The notes under the pieces were generated by a model, which was not told where the DNA came from, ran no database searches, and saw only the letters and a program-made list of their open reading frames with translations. A DNA stretch of 64,000 nucleotides from Cardinalis cardinalis (taxonomy: Eukaryota; Chordata; Aves; Passeriformes; Cardinalidae): contig JACDOX010000044.1 in NCBI GenBank assembly GCA_014549065.1, positions 3,735,506-3,799,505 on the forward strand. Direction: 5' to 3'. Below are positions 13,844-28,809 of the stretch, piece after piece; position 1 is the first letter of the stretch; each line of letters opens with the position of its first letter. The position numbers and the translations under genes were made by a program.

Positions 13844-13978
13844 TCTACTGTTTTTTTCAGTATTGTGGTGCTTTTCTTGCTGCCTTTCATAACCCTAATA
13901 CCATTTATTTAGCCTGTGTGTTATTTTGTTTTACCTAACACTCCATATTATGAACCATTATACTGTTAACATTTGCAG
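13844..13978 (+). repeat. 135 bp repeat, upstream copy
   Basis: This segment runs from TCTACTGTTTTTTTCAG to ...ATACTGTTAACATTTGCAG and is nearly identical to 21284-21426, in the same orientation. I count four substitutions over about 128 aligned bases and one 7-base indel (TTGAAAA present only in the downstream copy). Flanking sequence on both sides is unrelated between copies. It encodes no long frame. The downstream copy lies in the probable GPRIN3 3' UTR, so this may be a displaced duplicate of that UTR, or both may belong to an unrecognised interspersed repeat. Confidence 0.85.
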
Positions 13979-16798
13979 TGTTGTTTTATATAATGGGGGT
14001 TGGTTGTTACTGAAATAGGTAAGAGTTTCTTTACATTGTCAGCATTGAGTTGCCTGGAAACTTCTTGGGATTTGAGGTTTTTTGGGCTTTTTAACAGCAC
14101 ATGAAAAAGACCTGCTCAGTTACAAGAGTCTGTGAAGGTCTGCTGGCCACTCAGGGACCCTCCCAGACCATTTAAGCCAAACATAGACTCTGCCAAAGTT
14201 AGAAACCTCTTGTTGCTAAAGGTCCAGAACAATTCTTTGTTGAGATGAGAATGACACAGNCAGGCAGGCTAATTTGATCTGCAAGAATAAGGATGAGAAC
14301 TCTGTTGGTGTAGCAAATCTGTTCTTATTACTAAAAATTGATTTTGACCTTTGTAGAGATACTGATTTCACCTCCTGTTAAAAGAAAATTTTGGATGATT
14401 GCTCCACGTCTGGCACTCAAGACTTGAAAAATTCATCAGCGATCTTAATTTGTTTTGACTTTTTTTTGGCCTTCTACTGAGTTTTGTATTTCTGTTTTNC
14501 CTAAGTATTTGCTTGCAGGCAATGTTGTTTTGTTTGTTTGTTTGAATCCTCAATGTCTTGGCAGTTGAGTAGCATTGCCCACAGGTCCAAACATTGTCCT
14601 TCATTCCTATATAACAGGACTCAAATAATAAAAATGAGACAATAATCATAAATGAGATTCCAATAATACAAATGCCTTTCCAATTCTGTAATCTGTAGGG
14701 CTTCCTTGCTGCTCTCTTTCATAAGACTTTGCTTTTTTTCTGNTTTTTATTAATTTTTAAGTTAGAATATATTGTTAAGTTACCNTGTTTATTTAGGCTA
14801 CTTCAGTGCCTTTGGCTCCTGTCATTAGGATGGTTTAGTGACAGTCTAGAAAATAATTCCCATGACTTTGACAAAGAAGTCTTTATAGAAACCTTATGCT
14901 CATAAACTAACTTATATGCAGTCATTCCAGGCAGAAGAATGATCCACCCTCCAACCCATGTGCAAGGGTTAAGCAAAATGTCTGTACTATGCTCAGTTGT
15001 CCCACATCAGAGAATAGGTTCAGGTAGGTTTTCTGGGGGGAGTTTCTTCTGTTGATGTTGTATATCAAGGACTGGTAGCAAAATCTCTTTTAATTACCAT
15101 ATGAGGCAGATATTCAACTGTGTGTTTCAGGTGATTCTAGGAAAGAGCCACTAAACATGCAGAATTCAGACCACANCTAATTAATTTCATTGAAAAAACA
15201 GGATTCACTGCCCTGTTGAGTGGGTATGAGTTAAAAGATAATGCTCCTGTATGCAGATTGCCTTGCCCAGGTTTTGTATAGTGAAGAACCNAACAGATTT
15301 TCTTTGAAATCTTTATTTCTCCTGACTGTGTTTGCTGAGTAGTACATCTCATCCTAAAAATAGGGATTGATTTTGTTCCATTATTTGCTTAATTTTTCTT
15401 AAATAAAGTCTGGGCCTAAAAAATAAGGAAAAAAGATATCTGACCTGCCCAGTTGTATGAACTGGTTTGGTTTGCAGAGATATTTGGAAAAGGAAAGAAG
15501 AGAGTAACAGAATTTGGTCCGATGGATACCCAAAGCCATCTGTTCCTCTCCTAGCAGCCCTTAGATGTTTATAGCACAACAGGGTGAACATGGAATGTCT
15601 GTCCTTCCTTCAGGATTATATTGTCTGTCTTTAAAGTGAGAACAAAGTGAAGGCAAGACATGTGGGCAGCCACAACCTTCCATTGGTTTGCAGCCTGGTT
15701 TACATACTCAGTACTTCCCAAAAAGCTTGGCGATCCTTAGCCCTCCTGGAAAGCCATCGTGGGGTGATGCTGGGCTGCTGTCACAGAGTGCAGATAAGGA
15801 ACTTGGGATCCTTCAGGGGCAGGATTACAGTTTCAGGGCTGGCTTAACCCAGGAGCCTGGATCTCTGTGGTTGGACAGAGCCCAAAGAGGCAGTATAAAA
15901 GTAATAAATTTTTAATACCTGGAAGACAGAAAGCTTAATGAATAAGTAATAGGTTGCAGCACTTTCCTTTTCTTAGAAAAAATAGACTGGCTGTATTTTT
16001 AAAAATTTTCCTTCATTTTTCTCCTGTTGCTCTTTAAAANTATCCCAAGGTGCTGAAATTTGGGATTGATTTTACAGAAACTAAGGAAGTCATACCACTT
16101 CCATCCAGGCTGAGAAAAGGAGAGCAGAGNTTTTTCTGGAGAGAAATTTTGTTGATTTTGCTAGTGGGTAGGGAGGGTCTGGAACAGCTGAGTGACTGCT
16201 TCCAGTGTCATCTCCCTAGTAATGTATCAAGGGAGATCCTGCTGTGTGCCTGCAGAGACAGGGGCACATAAACAGGTACAGCAATGTTCTTGTCATCAGG
16301 TTAACAAAACTTGAGTGTCTCCCAGCTCTCATACCTGTTTTGCTGGCAGCATAAGCCAGTGAATGCTTTTTAAACAAGCACAGATAGCCTGAAGCTTAAA
16401 AGAGTGGGGTGGGATTTTATCCCTGGCCACCACCACTCTGCTGACATGGATCCCATTCTTGATCTCTAGCAGTGTCCAGGCTAAGCTGTTTAGAAAGCCA
16501 GCAAACACATTTGAAGATCACCTCCAATTTGAAGGGATGGTTTCTCTGCAGTCCTGGCATGATTCCAANCTGGATTACTCTGTTCTACCTGCTTAAAATC
16601 CCTCCTCCACATTTCCCTGGGTATGGCATGAACCCCTCCTGTTCTGCAGTGCTGCAATGTTCCCCTTTCAATTTCATACCACTTACCTGTAAGTTGATTT
16701 CTAGGTCATCTGTACCCCCATTTGTTAATCAAGCTGGCTTCCTTGTAATTATTTCAAAGGATCTCAATGTGACAGCAGTGAGTATGTGCACAGCCCTG
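13979..16798. other. Non-coding stretch, no gene recognised
   Basis: There is no open frame with recognisable features. The region contains T-rich stretches and a short GTTT repeat near 14526-14544. It is presumed intron or 5' flank of GPRIN3. Confidence 0.5.
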
Positions 16799-16806
16799 GT
16801 GTGCAG

Positions 16807-17172
16807 TGTCACCATGATATTTTCTGAAAAATCCTTTCGCCAGGATTTCTTCTCCTGGGAAGCTGGGANGCTTCAGCTTCTCCCTGTCTTGCTGCTGTGG
16901 AATGTGATTTGGAGAATTGTTTACCCAGCATGTGAATTGTCTTTAATTAATGACCAATCCCAGTCCAGCTGTGTCAGGACTCTGGTCAGTTACNGGTTTT
17001 TATTATTCATTCCTTTCTAGCCTTCTGATGTATCCCTTCTCTTTCTTCAGGATAGTTTTAGTATATCATTTCTTTTAATATAATACCATAAAACAATAAA
17101 TCAGCCTTCTGAGAACATGGAGTCAAATTCTCATCTCTCACCTNGTCCTGGGGCCCTCACAACACCACAACA
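16807..17172 (+). mobile_element. Solo LTR, copy 2, with flanking 8 bp direct repeat
   Basis: This 366 bp element begins TGTCACCATGATATTTTCTG and ends ...CAACACCACAACA. It is collinear with the LTR at 4382-4762, including the same AATAAATCAGCCTTCTGA segment with a polyadenylation signal on the + strand. The 8-mer GTGTGCAG occurs immediately before (16799-16806) and immediately after (17173-17180), consistent with a target-site duplication. Retroviral integrases usually leave 4-6 bp, so part of the match may be chance, or the true end may lie a few bases inside. No internal retroviral genes are present. Confidence 0.75.
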
Positions 17173-17763
17173 GTGTGCAGTACCTCCTCTTGGTTTCTGT
17201 CTGCATCACCCAGCAGGTTGTGATCCCTCTGTATTCCTTTTACCAGTGAGGTTTTGGTTCATCCACATTAGTCTGAATTGACCTCTTGCCCCTGTGACCC
17301 TGTTCTTGTTGGCAGTGGAGCTAGAAAGGCTATCCTTGAGAAGAAGGGGGAACTGGTGCTCACTGGAGATGTGGAATCCACTCAAACCTAGGGATCTGTT
17401 CTTCACATAGGCATTTCCTTCCACATGTGGCTTGCTAGAGAATATTATAGGGATTTTATTTTGTGACTCAAACTTCCATGCAAAGTCTGTACCTCTTCTT
17501 TCATTTCATATTTCCTTTTTTTTCCTTCCTCTTGGCATGTCAGTGTTTACATTAATGTATCAACAGCACAGGAGCTGTTGTTGCTTTGTCCCTAGTGTTG
17601 TTTTCTCCATCCCGACCTGAGAACTGGGAGGTCCTTGAAATCTGTGTCTTTTTTGTGACTTTCAGGCAGAATTGGGTGCTTCACTTCCCCTGCTGCCTGC
17701 AAGTATTTCTCCTCACACTGTTAAATCAATTAGTTATGGGTACATTTTCTTGGATCTGACTGC

Positions 17764-17792
17764 TGCTAACACTGTGTTTGTTTCATTAACAG
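17764..17792 (+). promoter_or_regulatory. GPRIN3: Splice acceptor of the GPRIN3 coding exon
   Basis: TGCTAAC at 17764-17770 is a near-consensus branch point. It is followed by a T-rich tract and CAG ending at 17792. The distance from the branch A to the AG is about 22 nt. The 92 nt from 17793 to the start codon contain no ATG. Known GPRIN3 genes have one coding exon behind untranslated leader exon(s), which fits. Confidence 0.7.
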
Positions 17793-17884
17793 ATTAGCTT
17801 CACGGGAAACCTGCTGTCGACAGCCTGCCCAGCGAGAAAACTCCAAGGAGAAGCTGAGGACAAACAACACCTTGAAGACAGTCC

Positions 17885-20242
<2,358 letters not shown>

Positions 20243-21492
20243 TATGGTTTGCAGGGGTGCCTAAATACCTGTGGTGGTGGAGAGAATCCCTCCCCTCAAG
20301 TGCTGCTGTTTGGTTGTGTAATTGGGGTTGTGATGCAACAGTGGAAAATGATTTCCCTTTGTTTTCTGACTAGCCACATGCTCCATCCTGCCATTATTAT
20401 TGTCACAGCTGGTGTATTTCCTCATTATGCCCCAACCTTGACTGCTGTCAGATGAAAAGTTAGGCACTTAGCAAAAGCACAAATTTCAATTGCCACCTTG
20501 CTGCAGGGAGAGCAGCACCTTCTGATAAAGCAGCAAGTGGAGGGATTGTCAGAATTATGGGAATTTATTTATGTGCATTTTGAGGTCTTACTCAAAGGGG
20601 TGGACTGAGGGAAGCTGAGGGAGGTGGAATTAAGGTTCAACAGCTGTAAAGGCCTAACACAAGACAACTTTCCTGGTTTGTAAGTTATCTGTGCTGAGGC
20701 AGTCCATGAACAGGCTATGGACATTGATCACTGAGCAGCCTCACTTCTGTTGATACTGTGGGCCGCCGGTCTCAGTGAGCCCCAGGGAGCCTGGTCTTCC
20801 CCTCCTGTTGAAATGCAGAACCGGGCAAAGAATGAGGATCAAGACTGAAGGATTCTCTCTTTGGGAGAAGCTAAGGCTGTAAGATGTTGATGGCCAGAAG
20901 GGCAGGTGAGAGAGATGCTTTTTATCCCCTGCAGTGGCCACTCTTGAGGTGTGAGCCGTCGAGAGCGCATCGGTAGATGGACCTGCNCCCAGCAGGATGG
21001 TGCCCACCCTTTCTCTGGCACTCCTGCCAAGTCTTTAAAAAGCAGAGAGCTGTTCTGCCTCCTCAGGTGGGGTGGGCAGCCCCTGCTCCCAGCCTCCTGT
21101 GGCACCGAGCACCTCTGTTCTAAGTCACTCTTTAAAGTGATGTGGATTTTTCTTCTCTCTCCAGAAATGCACAGTAATGTTTTCCCATAGCAGCAGGCTT
21201 TCCTGTGCATTGGGGTCCATGAGCCTCTGTGTCTAGTGTGTTACACTGATGATTTTTTTTTCCCTTTTAAGTCCTTAGCCAACTCTACTGNTTTTTTTCA
21301 GTATTTTGGTGCTTTTCTTGCTGCCTTTCATAACCCAAATACCATTTATTTAGCCTATGTGTTATTTTGTTTTACCTAACACTCTATATTATGAACCATT
21401 ATACTGTTAACTTGAAAAATTTGCAGCAGTACTGAAATCTTGAGACAATCTTTGCTGTATTTCTGAACTTAGTTATAGAAACTGCTAATAAA
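20243..21492 (+). other. GPRIN3: Probable GPRIN3 3' UTR, candidate poly(A) signal at 21487
   Basis: The coding frame stops with TGA at 20240-20242 and no further coding sequence follows. The first plain AATAAA downstream is at 21487-21492, followed by TG-rich sequence that could serve as a downstream element. Mammalian GPRIN3 transcripts have long 3' UTRs, so later signals (near 22693, 23165, 26258 or 26425) could also be used. The end is therefore a guess. Confidence 0.4.
21284..21426 (+). repeat. 143 bp repeat, downstream copy in probable GPRIN3 3' UTR
   Basis: This partners the copy at 13844-13978, with four mismatches and seven extra bases (TTGAAAA) near its right end. The T-rich, TTTATTTAG-containing composition is ordinary for a 3' UTR. 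If this is native UTR, the copy 7.4 kb upstream would be the derived one. One N lies at 21291 in the T run. Confidence 0.85.
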
Positions 21493-24400
21493 AGGTAGCT
21501 TAGTGACTGTTTCTCCAGAAGTGTGACATACAATAATGTCTCAAATATATGTTGGTCTCATTTTCAATAATATTTTTCCAACTTGGGAAATGTGTTTCCC
21601 AGTAGCTTTGTATTTTGTCCACTAGAGTTCAATTATGGGAGGCTGGGAAACTCCTGCAGTTTGTAGAAAATTTAGTTATCAATCCTGCAAAGCATTGATG
21701 ATTTGGATATTGTAATCCTTGCAGAGTACTAGAGTTAAATAGGAGATACTTTTAGTCCATTAAAGATTTTTCATGAATCATGATGATAATTTATTTCTGT
21801 CTGTAGTACCACACACCTGACTTACTCTGTACATCTTACTCTTACAATTTACTCTAAATCTTACAGGTTTACACCATGTAAATGAGTATTAGTATTTTTT
21901 TTTTTTTGTGAAATGAACCTGAAGTGGTCCCCAGTTATTTAGGAGGCCAGACTTCTTGAGTATATCAACTGCCAAACCTTCATAGTAGCTCTTTGGGGGC
22001 AATTTTTCCCCAACAGAAAAGTAAAATACTGTAAGATACAACATTTTAACCCACTGCAATGAAAAGTGCTGTCCCTAAGCATAGTACGGGATTGACTCCT
22101 AGTTTTCCTCAGATATATACCAGGAGGCTTTATGTCACGTCCTTGTTCAATTTCTGTATGTTGTTTCAAGTCCTCTCCTACTTGTGGTGCGGAGTTTTTA
22201 ATTCTGAAACACCACATTAGAGAGCATCTTCCCACCTCTGCCTACCAGGAGGAAAGTCTCCAACCTTTTTTCTGTTCGTACTGCTGTTTCCACCCTCTTC
22301 CTAGCAGTGTCTGAGATGTGAGTTTCATGTGAAATTCTGTGTGGAATTAATATTGACAGTATCATTAGGTCAGGTTAGTCGACAAGTTCAGTGTCTCTTC
22401 CCACATTGTGTCTGTGTCAGCCCTGACAAGGTTCCCTGAGTTGCCTGCAGTTCTTGCTGTGTCCTGTCCAGGTCCAAGGCTCTGTGCTGCTCCTTTTGCC
22501 TCCCTTCTGCCCCTTCCCTTGCTAGCTGCTGCCCAGCCTGTCGTCCTGTGAAGCCGTGTCCCTTGGCTCAGCTTGTCCCCCTCTGCATTCCCCTTGCTGT
22601 AGCTGTGAGCCAGCTTATTATGAACTGTCCCTTTATAAATATGCTCAGTCTGAATATGCAAATGGATTGTCCTATTTCTTTTCTTCCAGAGGAGAATAAA
22701 CAGCTATCACTCATTCACTGATTTCCATGAATTTTATCCTTTAGTGCCAGCTCTGCAAAAGATTTCTAGGATATGGGTATGAGTTGCTTTATTGAGAGCA
22801 AACTAGGCTTGGCAATGAANGAGCAGGATGCTGGGGCAGCACTGGACTTACTGATTCTTTGCAAGGAATGAGAGATCTCCCCTGGTTCCTTGCAGCTTCT
22901 TTCAGCTGTGAGTCTCCAGTAGCTGGGCCACCCTCCCTTCCCCACCCAAATGATCTTTCTTCTCGGAAAATTTCCCCAGTGCATTCATACTGCAAAGCGC
23001 CGAAGTTCCTGAGTGGATGCACCTGAAAAACTGCATGGGCACAACTGAAACAAAATGTAGTGCTCAGCCTGTCTTCTGGGCAAATATGAGTGCAAAGATG
23101 CAAATTGTCCATGTCACTGTCTGGTGGCTGCAGAAGTCCTGCAGACGCGTGTTGGAAGCCAAGCAATAAAGTGCCAAAAGCCAACACATAAAAATGAGTC
23201 GATAAGCACCAGCACATCTCATGGAAAATATTTTAGGTTTTGACTGTGCCTTGCTAGGGCAGACTGTAGGCAACCTGCTAGTTTGACACTGGTGATTAGT
23301 GCTTTCTCCTGCATACAATGTCCAGGTGACAATGGGAATCCTCACTGATGACACATCTTTCACCAACAGCAGAACAACCACATTGGAGGTAGCAATTAGC
23401 AAATATTACCCATTTGAGAGTGCTCATAGCAGCCAAGAAAGGCTGTTTTTGGTGTCGTGTCAGTCTCAAAAATGAAATTACACTTGGAGTAGTGATATGG
23501 CTGAGAGTGGGCAGAGATGATCCGTGTGCCACCACCCGATTCTTTTTCTCTGCCCAGTGACTCAGAATCACGTTGCATTAGTTGCATAGGCAGCAACCAA
23601 GGAAATCCATTTGGCCTAATAAAGAGAGGATTCAGAACAGAAAATCCTTTGTCATTCCCAAGAGCAAATATATATTTAAAAAAAAACCCCAAACCTGTGT
23701 TGCAACCTAGCCAGTTGAAATAACTCTTAAATTTTTAAATTTTTTTGTTCCAAGATGAGAGATTTTGGGAAACAAGCTCTTTGTCAGGAAACCCTTCCCT
23801 GTCAGTTGCATCTTCTAGAAAGGCCAATGTAGCAAGAGCTGTTAATCAAAGCAGTGAATAAGAATGCAAGATTTACTTCTAGTTTCACTCGGGGCTTTCC
23901 ACCATATGCCTCCGAGATCCAAAGATGAGAATAAGCACGTTTCAGTGTTGCCTATACAATACCTGAGCTGAAGGAACATCTTATTGCAGGCAGTTTGCAA
24001 TATAGTCCTGGATTTCATGTGAGGCTGTGATATCCATCTGTGTGCACTTGGTTGGGATCTCCCAGCTTTGTGTTGTTTGGGCACAAATGCTGAAATTCTT
24101 CATTATTTCTGCTGACTTGGTTTGGAAAAGAGTGGGGAAAGAGCTGAAGAGACAAGTAGGGCAATATCTCTCTTCTTAATTTCAGGAGAAGAAAACATTC
24201 TTTTGAATACAGAAGAGCCTGTTGAGAAACATGGGGAGGGAAGGACTAAAACAGAAGTAAAATAAAGTTGGTGTAGGTGCTTCACAATGAATTCCCATTT
24301 CTATGTCCATTTCGCCCGCTTGTTTTCTTACCTCATGTATTTTTCTATTTGTTGGCATCCCATGTCTTTTAGGAAAATGAATATTTCCAAAGGCTGTATA

Positions 24401-27029
24401 TTTTGCTAGTATTTACAGATATATCCAAATAGGATTCAACAAAACCTCTTAGCAGTCCACCTGTTTGTTACTGCCATTAAAACATAAGAGCTTGTAAAAT
24501 GCACTGTTTGAAGAAGTATATTGAAGGGATTCAAAAAGTTGAATATATGCTCTAAAGATAGCACTAGCTTTTCTCTTAAGTTTCATTACTGCATTAAAGT
24601 GTTAAAGTTAGAGGTGGAAATCCAAATGACAATCAGTGTTGATGAGGAATTCAAATTGGCTGCCACTGGTTTTCCAATTTGGAAACTTCATGGAATGTAC
24701 CATACCAGTGTTTCATTAGTTAGCTCAGTATATGCAAGGTCTGTATGAAAGTACAAATTGTATTAACTTATTAACTCCATTATCTTGTTTTGTGTCTGTC
24801 CTTCCACACCTTTTAAAAATTAATGCAAAATGCTGCCACAACAGAGTAACTTTTGCACACATCTTGTGGGAATGGCTGCTCTGAATGACAGACAACTGAT
24901 TGTCAGACTCTGTGGGCTTAGAAAAATTAAGGGCTGTGGTCGTTTCCCTAACTCCCTGTTTCAGTACCCAATCTCTGCTGGTTTATTTTTTGGTGTCTCT
25001 GTGATGCCTGTATGAGTGGTCAGTATTTTCAGGTATCCCAAAGACATGAAGGTAGATCCTTACCCAAATACTGCACACTACAAAATATCTCTGGTGCCAT
25101 TGGATGCTGTGGTGTGACCTGAAGGTCAGGTCCTGTAACTTGAACTGGCTTCAATATTCTTTTAGGGGCCTAAATTATCCCCCTTGAGTCACTGTAGGTG
25201 TTTAAAAGGAAGACTGAAGTATTACAGCTGAATTGAGCCAAACTGATTTTCTTTTTTTTTTTTTTTTTTTTTTTGATGCTGAGATATATTGTTTTTTCTG
25301 CTTTGTATTTCTCTCATTAGCTCTTCCTTCCTAGAGTTTATAGTGTGGATTTTGCATCAAATCCCAGCAAAGAAGATTTTGCAAAGTGAAACCTACTTTT
25401 CATCATTCAGGCTTCTTTAAAGAAAAGTGACGTTATTACTGAGCCAAATCACACAGACAGGAAATATTTTTCCTTTAGGAAAACTTCTGATGTAGGTAAG
25501 CTTATGTGTGTGTCCCTGTTTAAAAGGCAAGTACATGTGTGCAGGTCTCATGCATCACTCATGCTCTAAAATGATTGTTTCCCTTTGCCCTTCTGATTGA
25601 ATGCTGGAGGCTTAGCATTTTCCACAACCTTGAGGCAAGTTTAAATCCTTCTTCTTCTTGGGTCTCTAAAAAGCAGACTGTGGGTGATAGGAAGCATCTG
25701 ATCTCCTTAGGAACAGAATCACATCAACTAATCCCCATTTGAAATATGAGACCTTAAGTTTTTGTTAGCTTTCTGCTAAGACTGACACTCCTTGGAGTAG
25801 AAATAAATGACAAATCTGCCTGCAAAGTCTCCAGCAGTTATCTGCTGCAGAATACAAGTCTCTCACATACTTCTCAGCAGCTTCTGCTGGAGNATCCTCA
25901 TGACACTTCCCTTAGCTCAGTTCATAATCAATAGTTTCAAGTCCATCAGAAGCAAGATTACACACTGCCCTGAGGAATTTCCATAAAATAGAAAAGAACT
26001 GTTTGTGTGTTTGTGGCACGTAAAATCACTGAGTCTAAGTTGTGAAGTAAAGATCTCAGTGACACTGGAGAGTACTGGGAGTTTCTGCCCAGAATTAAAG
26101 GTAGGAAGTGTATCTGAACTTTTAATTTCAAAAACTATGGCCATGAGTCAGCCAGCATCAGAAGAAAACCAACTTGGAGGCTTCTAACAACAACTAACAT
26201 TATTGTGGCTTTATTAATTTTATAGTTACACTGATTGAATGTGATGTACTGTACAAAATAAAACTAGTCTTAGGCTACCAGGTGTACCATGGCATTCATT
26301 TGAGACATACCAACAAAAGTTTGCATGTGAAAAGTCTTAAAGTGATACTAAAGCAATGTTACCCACCTGACTGAGTCCCTTAGGAATTTAATGTTTTGCT
26401 GTTTCACATCTGGTTTCCATGCTGAGTACAATAAAATGAGCACTGTCTTAATTATTCTGGGTCTCTGTTTGTAGGCTGACATGGGAAAAGAAAGGACTTC
26501 TAAGGGTGAACATCTGCCAGAATTTATGGATGTGTGTAGGTCAGAGCAGCCACGAAGGGCTTTATGGATTCAGGCCTGAGATCTGGCACCTTGCAAAGCT
26601 CAGCATGGTGGTGGGAGCTTCCACGTGCTGTCCCTGCCAGAGAAGAGACCTGTCTGCTTCCTTCTGTGTCAATGCAGTGCCTTTGCCCAGCTGCTCATGA
26701 GCACAGGCTCTTCTGCACCAGCTGCTGCTCCCCCTTTGGCACGAATTCACTCAGCCTTTCAGCAGCTCCCTGCCACAGAACCACACATTACTCACCCAGC
26801 ACAGCCACCCCTGAGCCCAGGTGGAAAAGGCAGCATTTTAACCCCATAGTGTCACTGCTGTGGCAGATGGTCACTACCACCCACCAGCATGCCTGCACAC
26901 CACACTCAAATCCAAGAGCATCAGCATCACAGTAACTATTTTCCAGGCCAAAAAAAGGAGAAGTTTTGTCTCATAGTACAAAAGATCATAAGACAACAGA
27001 TCATAGCAGTGTTGACTCAGAGCTCTTGC

Positions 27030-27075
27030 AGATATGGTATATCCCTGTACCTAGATATGGTATATCCATGTACCT
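27030..27075 (+). repeat. Tandem duplication of a 23 bp unit
   Basis: Two adjacent copies of a unit beginning AGATATGGTATATCC differ at one base (CCTG versus CATG). Each unit is 23 bp. It has no coding meaning. Confidence 0.85.
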
Positions 27076-27972
27076 ATCTCTAGAAGGCATGAGGACCCCA
27101 GCTTGGCACGCATCTTCCGATGATGAAAGGACAGGAGCAGAACAGTCTGAGATAATGCAGTTGCATGGTACCTCTGCTACCAGTGATGTTCTGTCTGCTC
27201 ACCCTAAGCTGAAGTCTATTCCCAAAAACAGTTGTTTGTATTTCTTGTCAGGGTGCTTCAACTAATTGCCCAGTCCTTTGGGCAACTGCAGAAGGTATTT
27301 TATTAATGAGCTTTGCTGGACTCCTTCTTCTATGGTTCAGGTTTCTGCGTGCCACTGCCTGCCAAGCATTAGTCCCCAAGCTGCCAGAGTGGGGTCCTTC
27401 CCTGTGGCAGCTTGGTTCATTGAGCTCTGTGCTGCATTTGTCAAGGTCTCTTAGTAGGGAGGAAAGCTGAGGTCTCCTTTTTGTACTTCATCCTTGTAGC
27501 CTTGCTGCAGTAAGGAAAAAGCCTAAAGATTCCTCACCCTGAGGGGACTGACCCAGCAGAAAAAGGACTGGTGCAGAAAATAAGCTACCATCCTATCAAA
27601 CCAATGATGACCAGTGCACATTTTCTGGCTGATGCAGACTTTGTCATGTAACACAGCAATCTCAGGGAGATAGTGCCTTGAAAAACAGAGAATAAGTCTG
27701 GCTTCTTGTTCAAACACCAACTGATTTATTGAGGATGTGAGCTTTCCAAACAGCTGCACTACATGCTGGGGTATCTGCTTCACCTAATCTGCTAGAGAAA
27801 CCACTATGCCCTTAGGGATTCAAATGCCATCAAAATCACTCTGTGACAGGTGTTTCCACTCACAATAGGCAGGACTGTGAGGGAAAAGAAGATTTCCTCA
27901 GCAAATTTCAAATTACTCCGTCCTATGAGAGCCATAGAATTACTACTTTGGCTAGCCAATGTTTTAAAACAT

Positions 27973-28014
27973 AGGCACTTAAATCGGCAACTGAGGCACT
28001 TACATCTGCAACTG
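27973..28014 (+). repeat. Tandem duplication of a 21 bp unit
   Basis: Two adjacent copies of a unit starting AGGCACTTA and ending GCAACTG differ at two or three bases. It is a local slippage-type duplication. Confidence 0.8.
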
Positions 28015-28242
28015 AGTATTTAAAGAAGATCTCGGTGGTGAGAAATGTAGGGTGCTCTTACCTCCTGTTAAGGTCAATTCATGGAGACTTGTGGATGCTT
28101 GAAATATTCACAATGCAAGCCACCTGTATACAGTGTGATAGTAGGTAACTCATTGTAGGCAACTCTCAATTGCAATTACGGTCTGCAGACCACCAAGAGA
28201 AAGTTGCCAGCACAAATTAGGAAATGGTGATGGTAAGGTGAT

Positions 28243-28809
28243 TGGATGGCTGTTAGCAGGACTAGGGAAGTGGTCACTGCCCTGAACTCAGAGCTGGTGA
28301 GTGAGTGCACCTTTAGCACTGTGTTCAGTTCTGGGCCCCTCACTTTAAAGTGTCCATTAAGGTGCTGGAGCATGGGAAGGGCAAGAAGGCTCGTGAAAGG
28401 TCTAGAGAACTCATGAGCAGCAGCTGAGGGAGCTCATGTTGTTTTGTCAGGAGAAGAGGAGGTTCAGGAGGCACTTCATCCTTCTCTATAACTCCCTTCG
28501 TGAATGGAGGCTGCAGTGAGGTGGGCACTGGTCTCTTCTGCAGTGTGAGGACCAGAGGAAATGGCTTTAAGCTGAGGCACAGGAGATTCAGATTAGATAT
28601 CAGAAAAATACTTTCCACTGTTAGGTGGTCAGGCAGTGGAATGGGTTGACCAGGGAGGTGGTGGAGTCACCATCACTAGAGGTGCTCAACAGGCATCTGG
28701 ATGTGGTGCTGGGAGATGGTTTAGGAGTTACCATGGTAGTGTTGGGTGGATGGTTGGACTGGATGATCTTAAAGGTGTCTTCCAACCTTGATGATTCTAA
28801 GACTCTGTG
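28243..28809 (+). mobile_element. Older CR1 LINE 3' fragment
   Basis: The sequence follows the 3' third of an avian CR1 on the + strand. It begins at a stretch equivalent to the AGCAGGAGCAGGGAGGTCAC region of the adjacent younger copy. It continues through CAGTTCTGGGCCCCTCA, the GGGAGGTGGTGGAGTCACCA block and the GGTTGGACTNGATGATCTT terminus, ending in a degenerate ATTCTAAGACTCTGTG. The reading frame is broken by indels and stops, so it is an old, 5'-truncated copy of about 570 bp. The next CR1 starts immediately at its final base. Confidence 0.8.

Larger units (their letters stand above)
21493..28242. other. Intergenic or distal 3' UTR sequence, no gene recognised
   Basis: There is no supported protein-coding gene. 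A pyrimidine-rich stretch at about 22376-22620 leads into TATAAATA (22634-22641), ATGCAAAT (22656-22663) and AATAAA (22693), which could be a decayed LTR or chance. A 23 bp T run lies at 25252-25274. Two short tandem duplications near 27.05 and 27.99 kb are listed separately. Confidence 0.5.
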
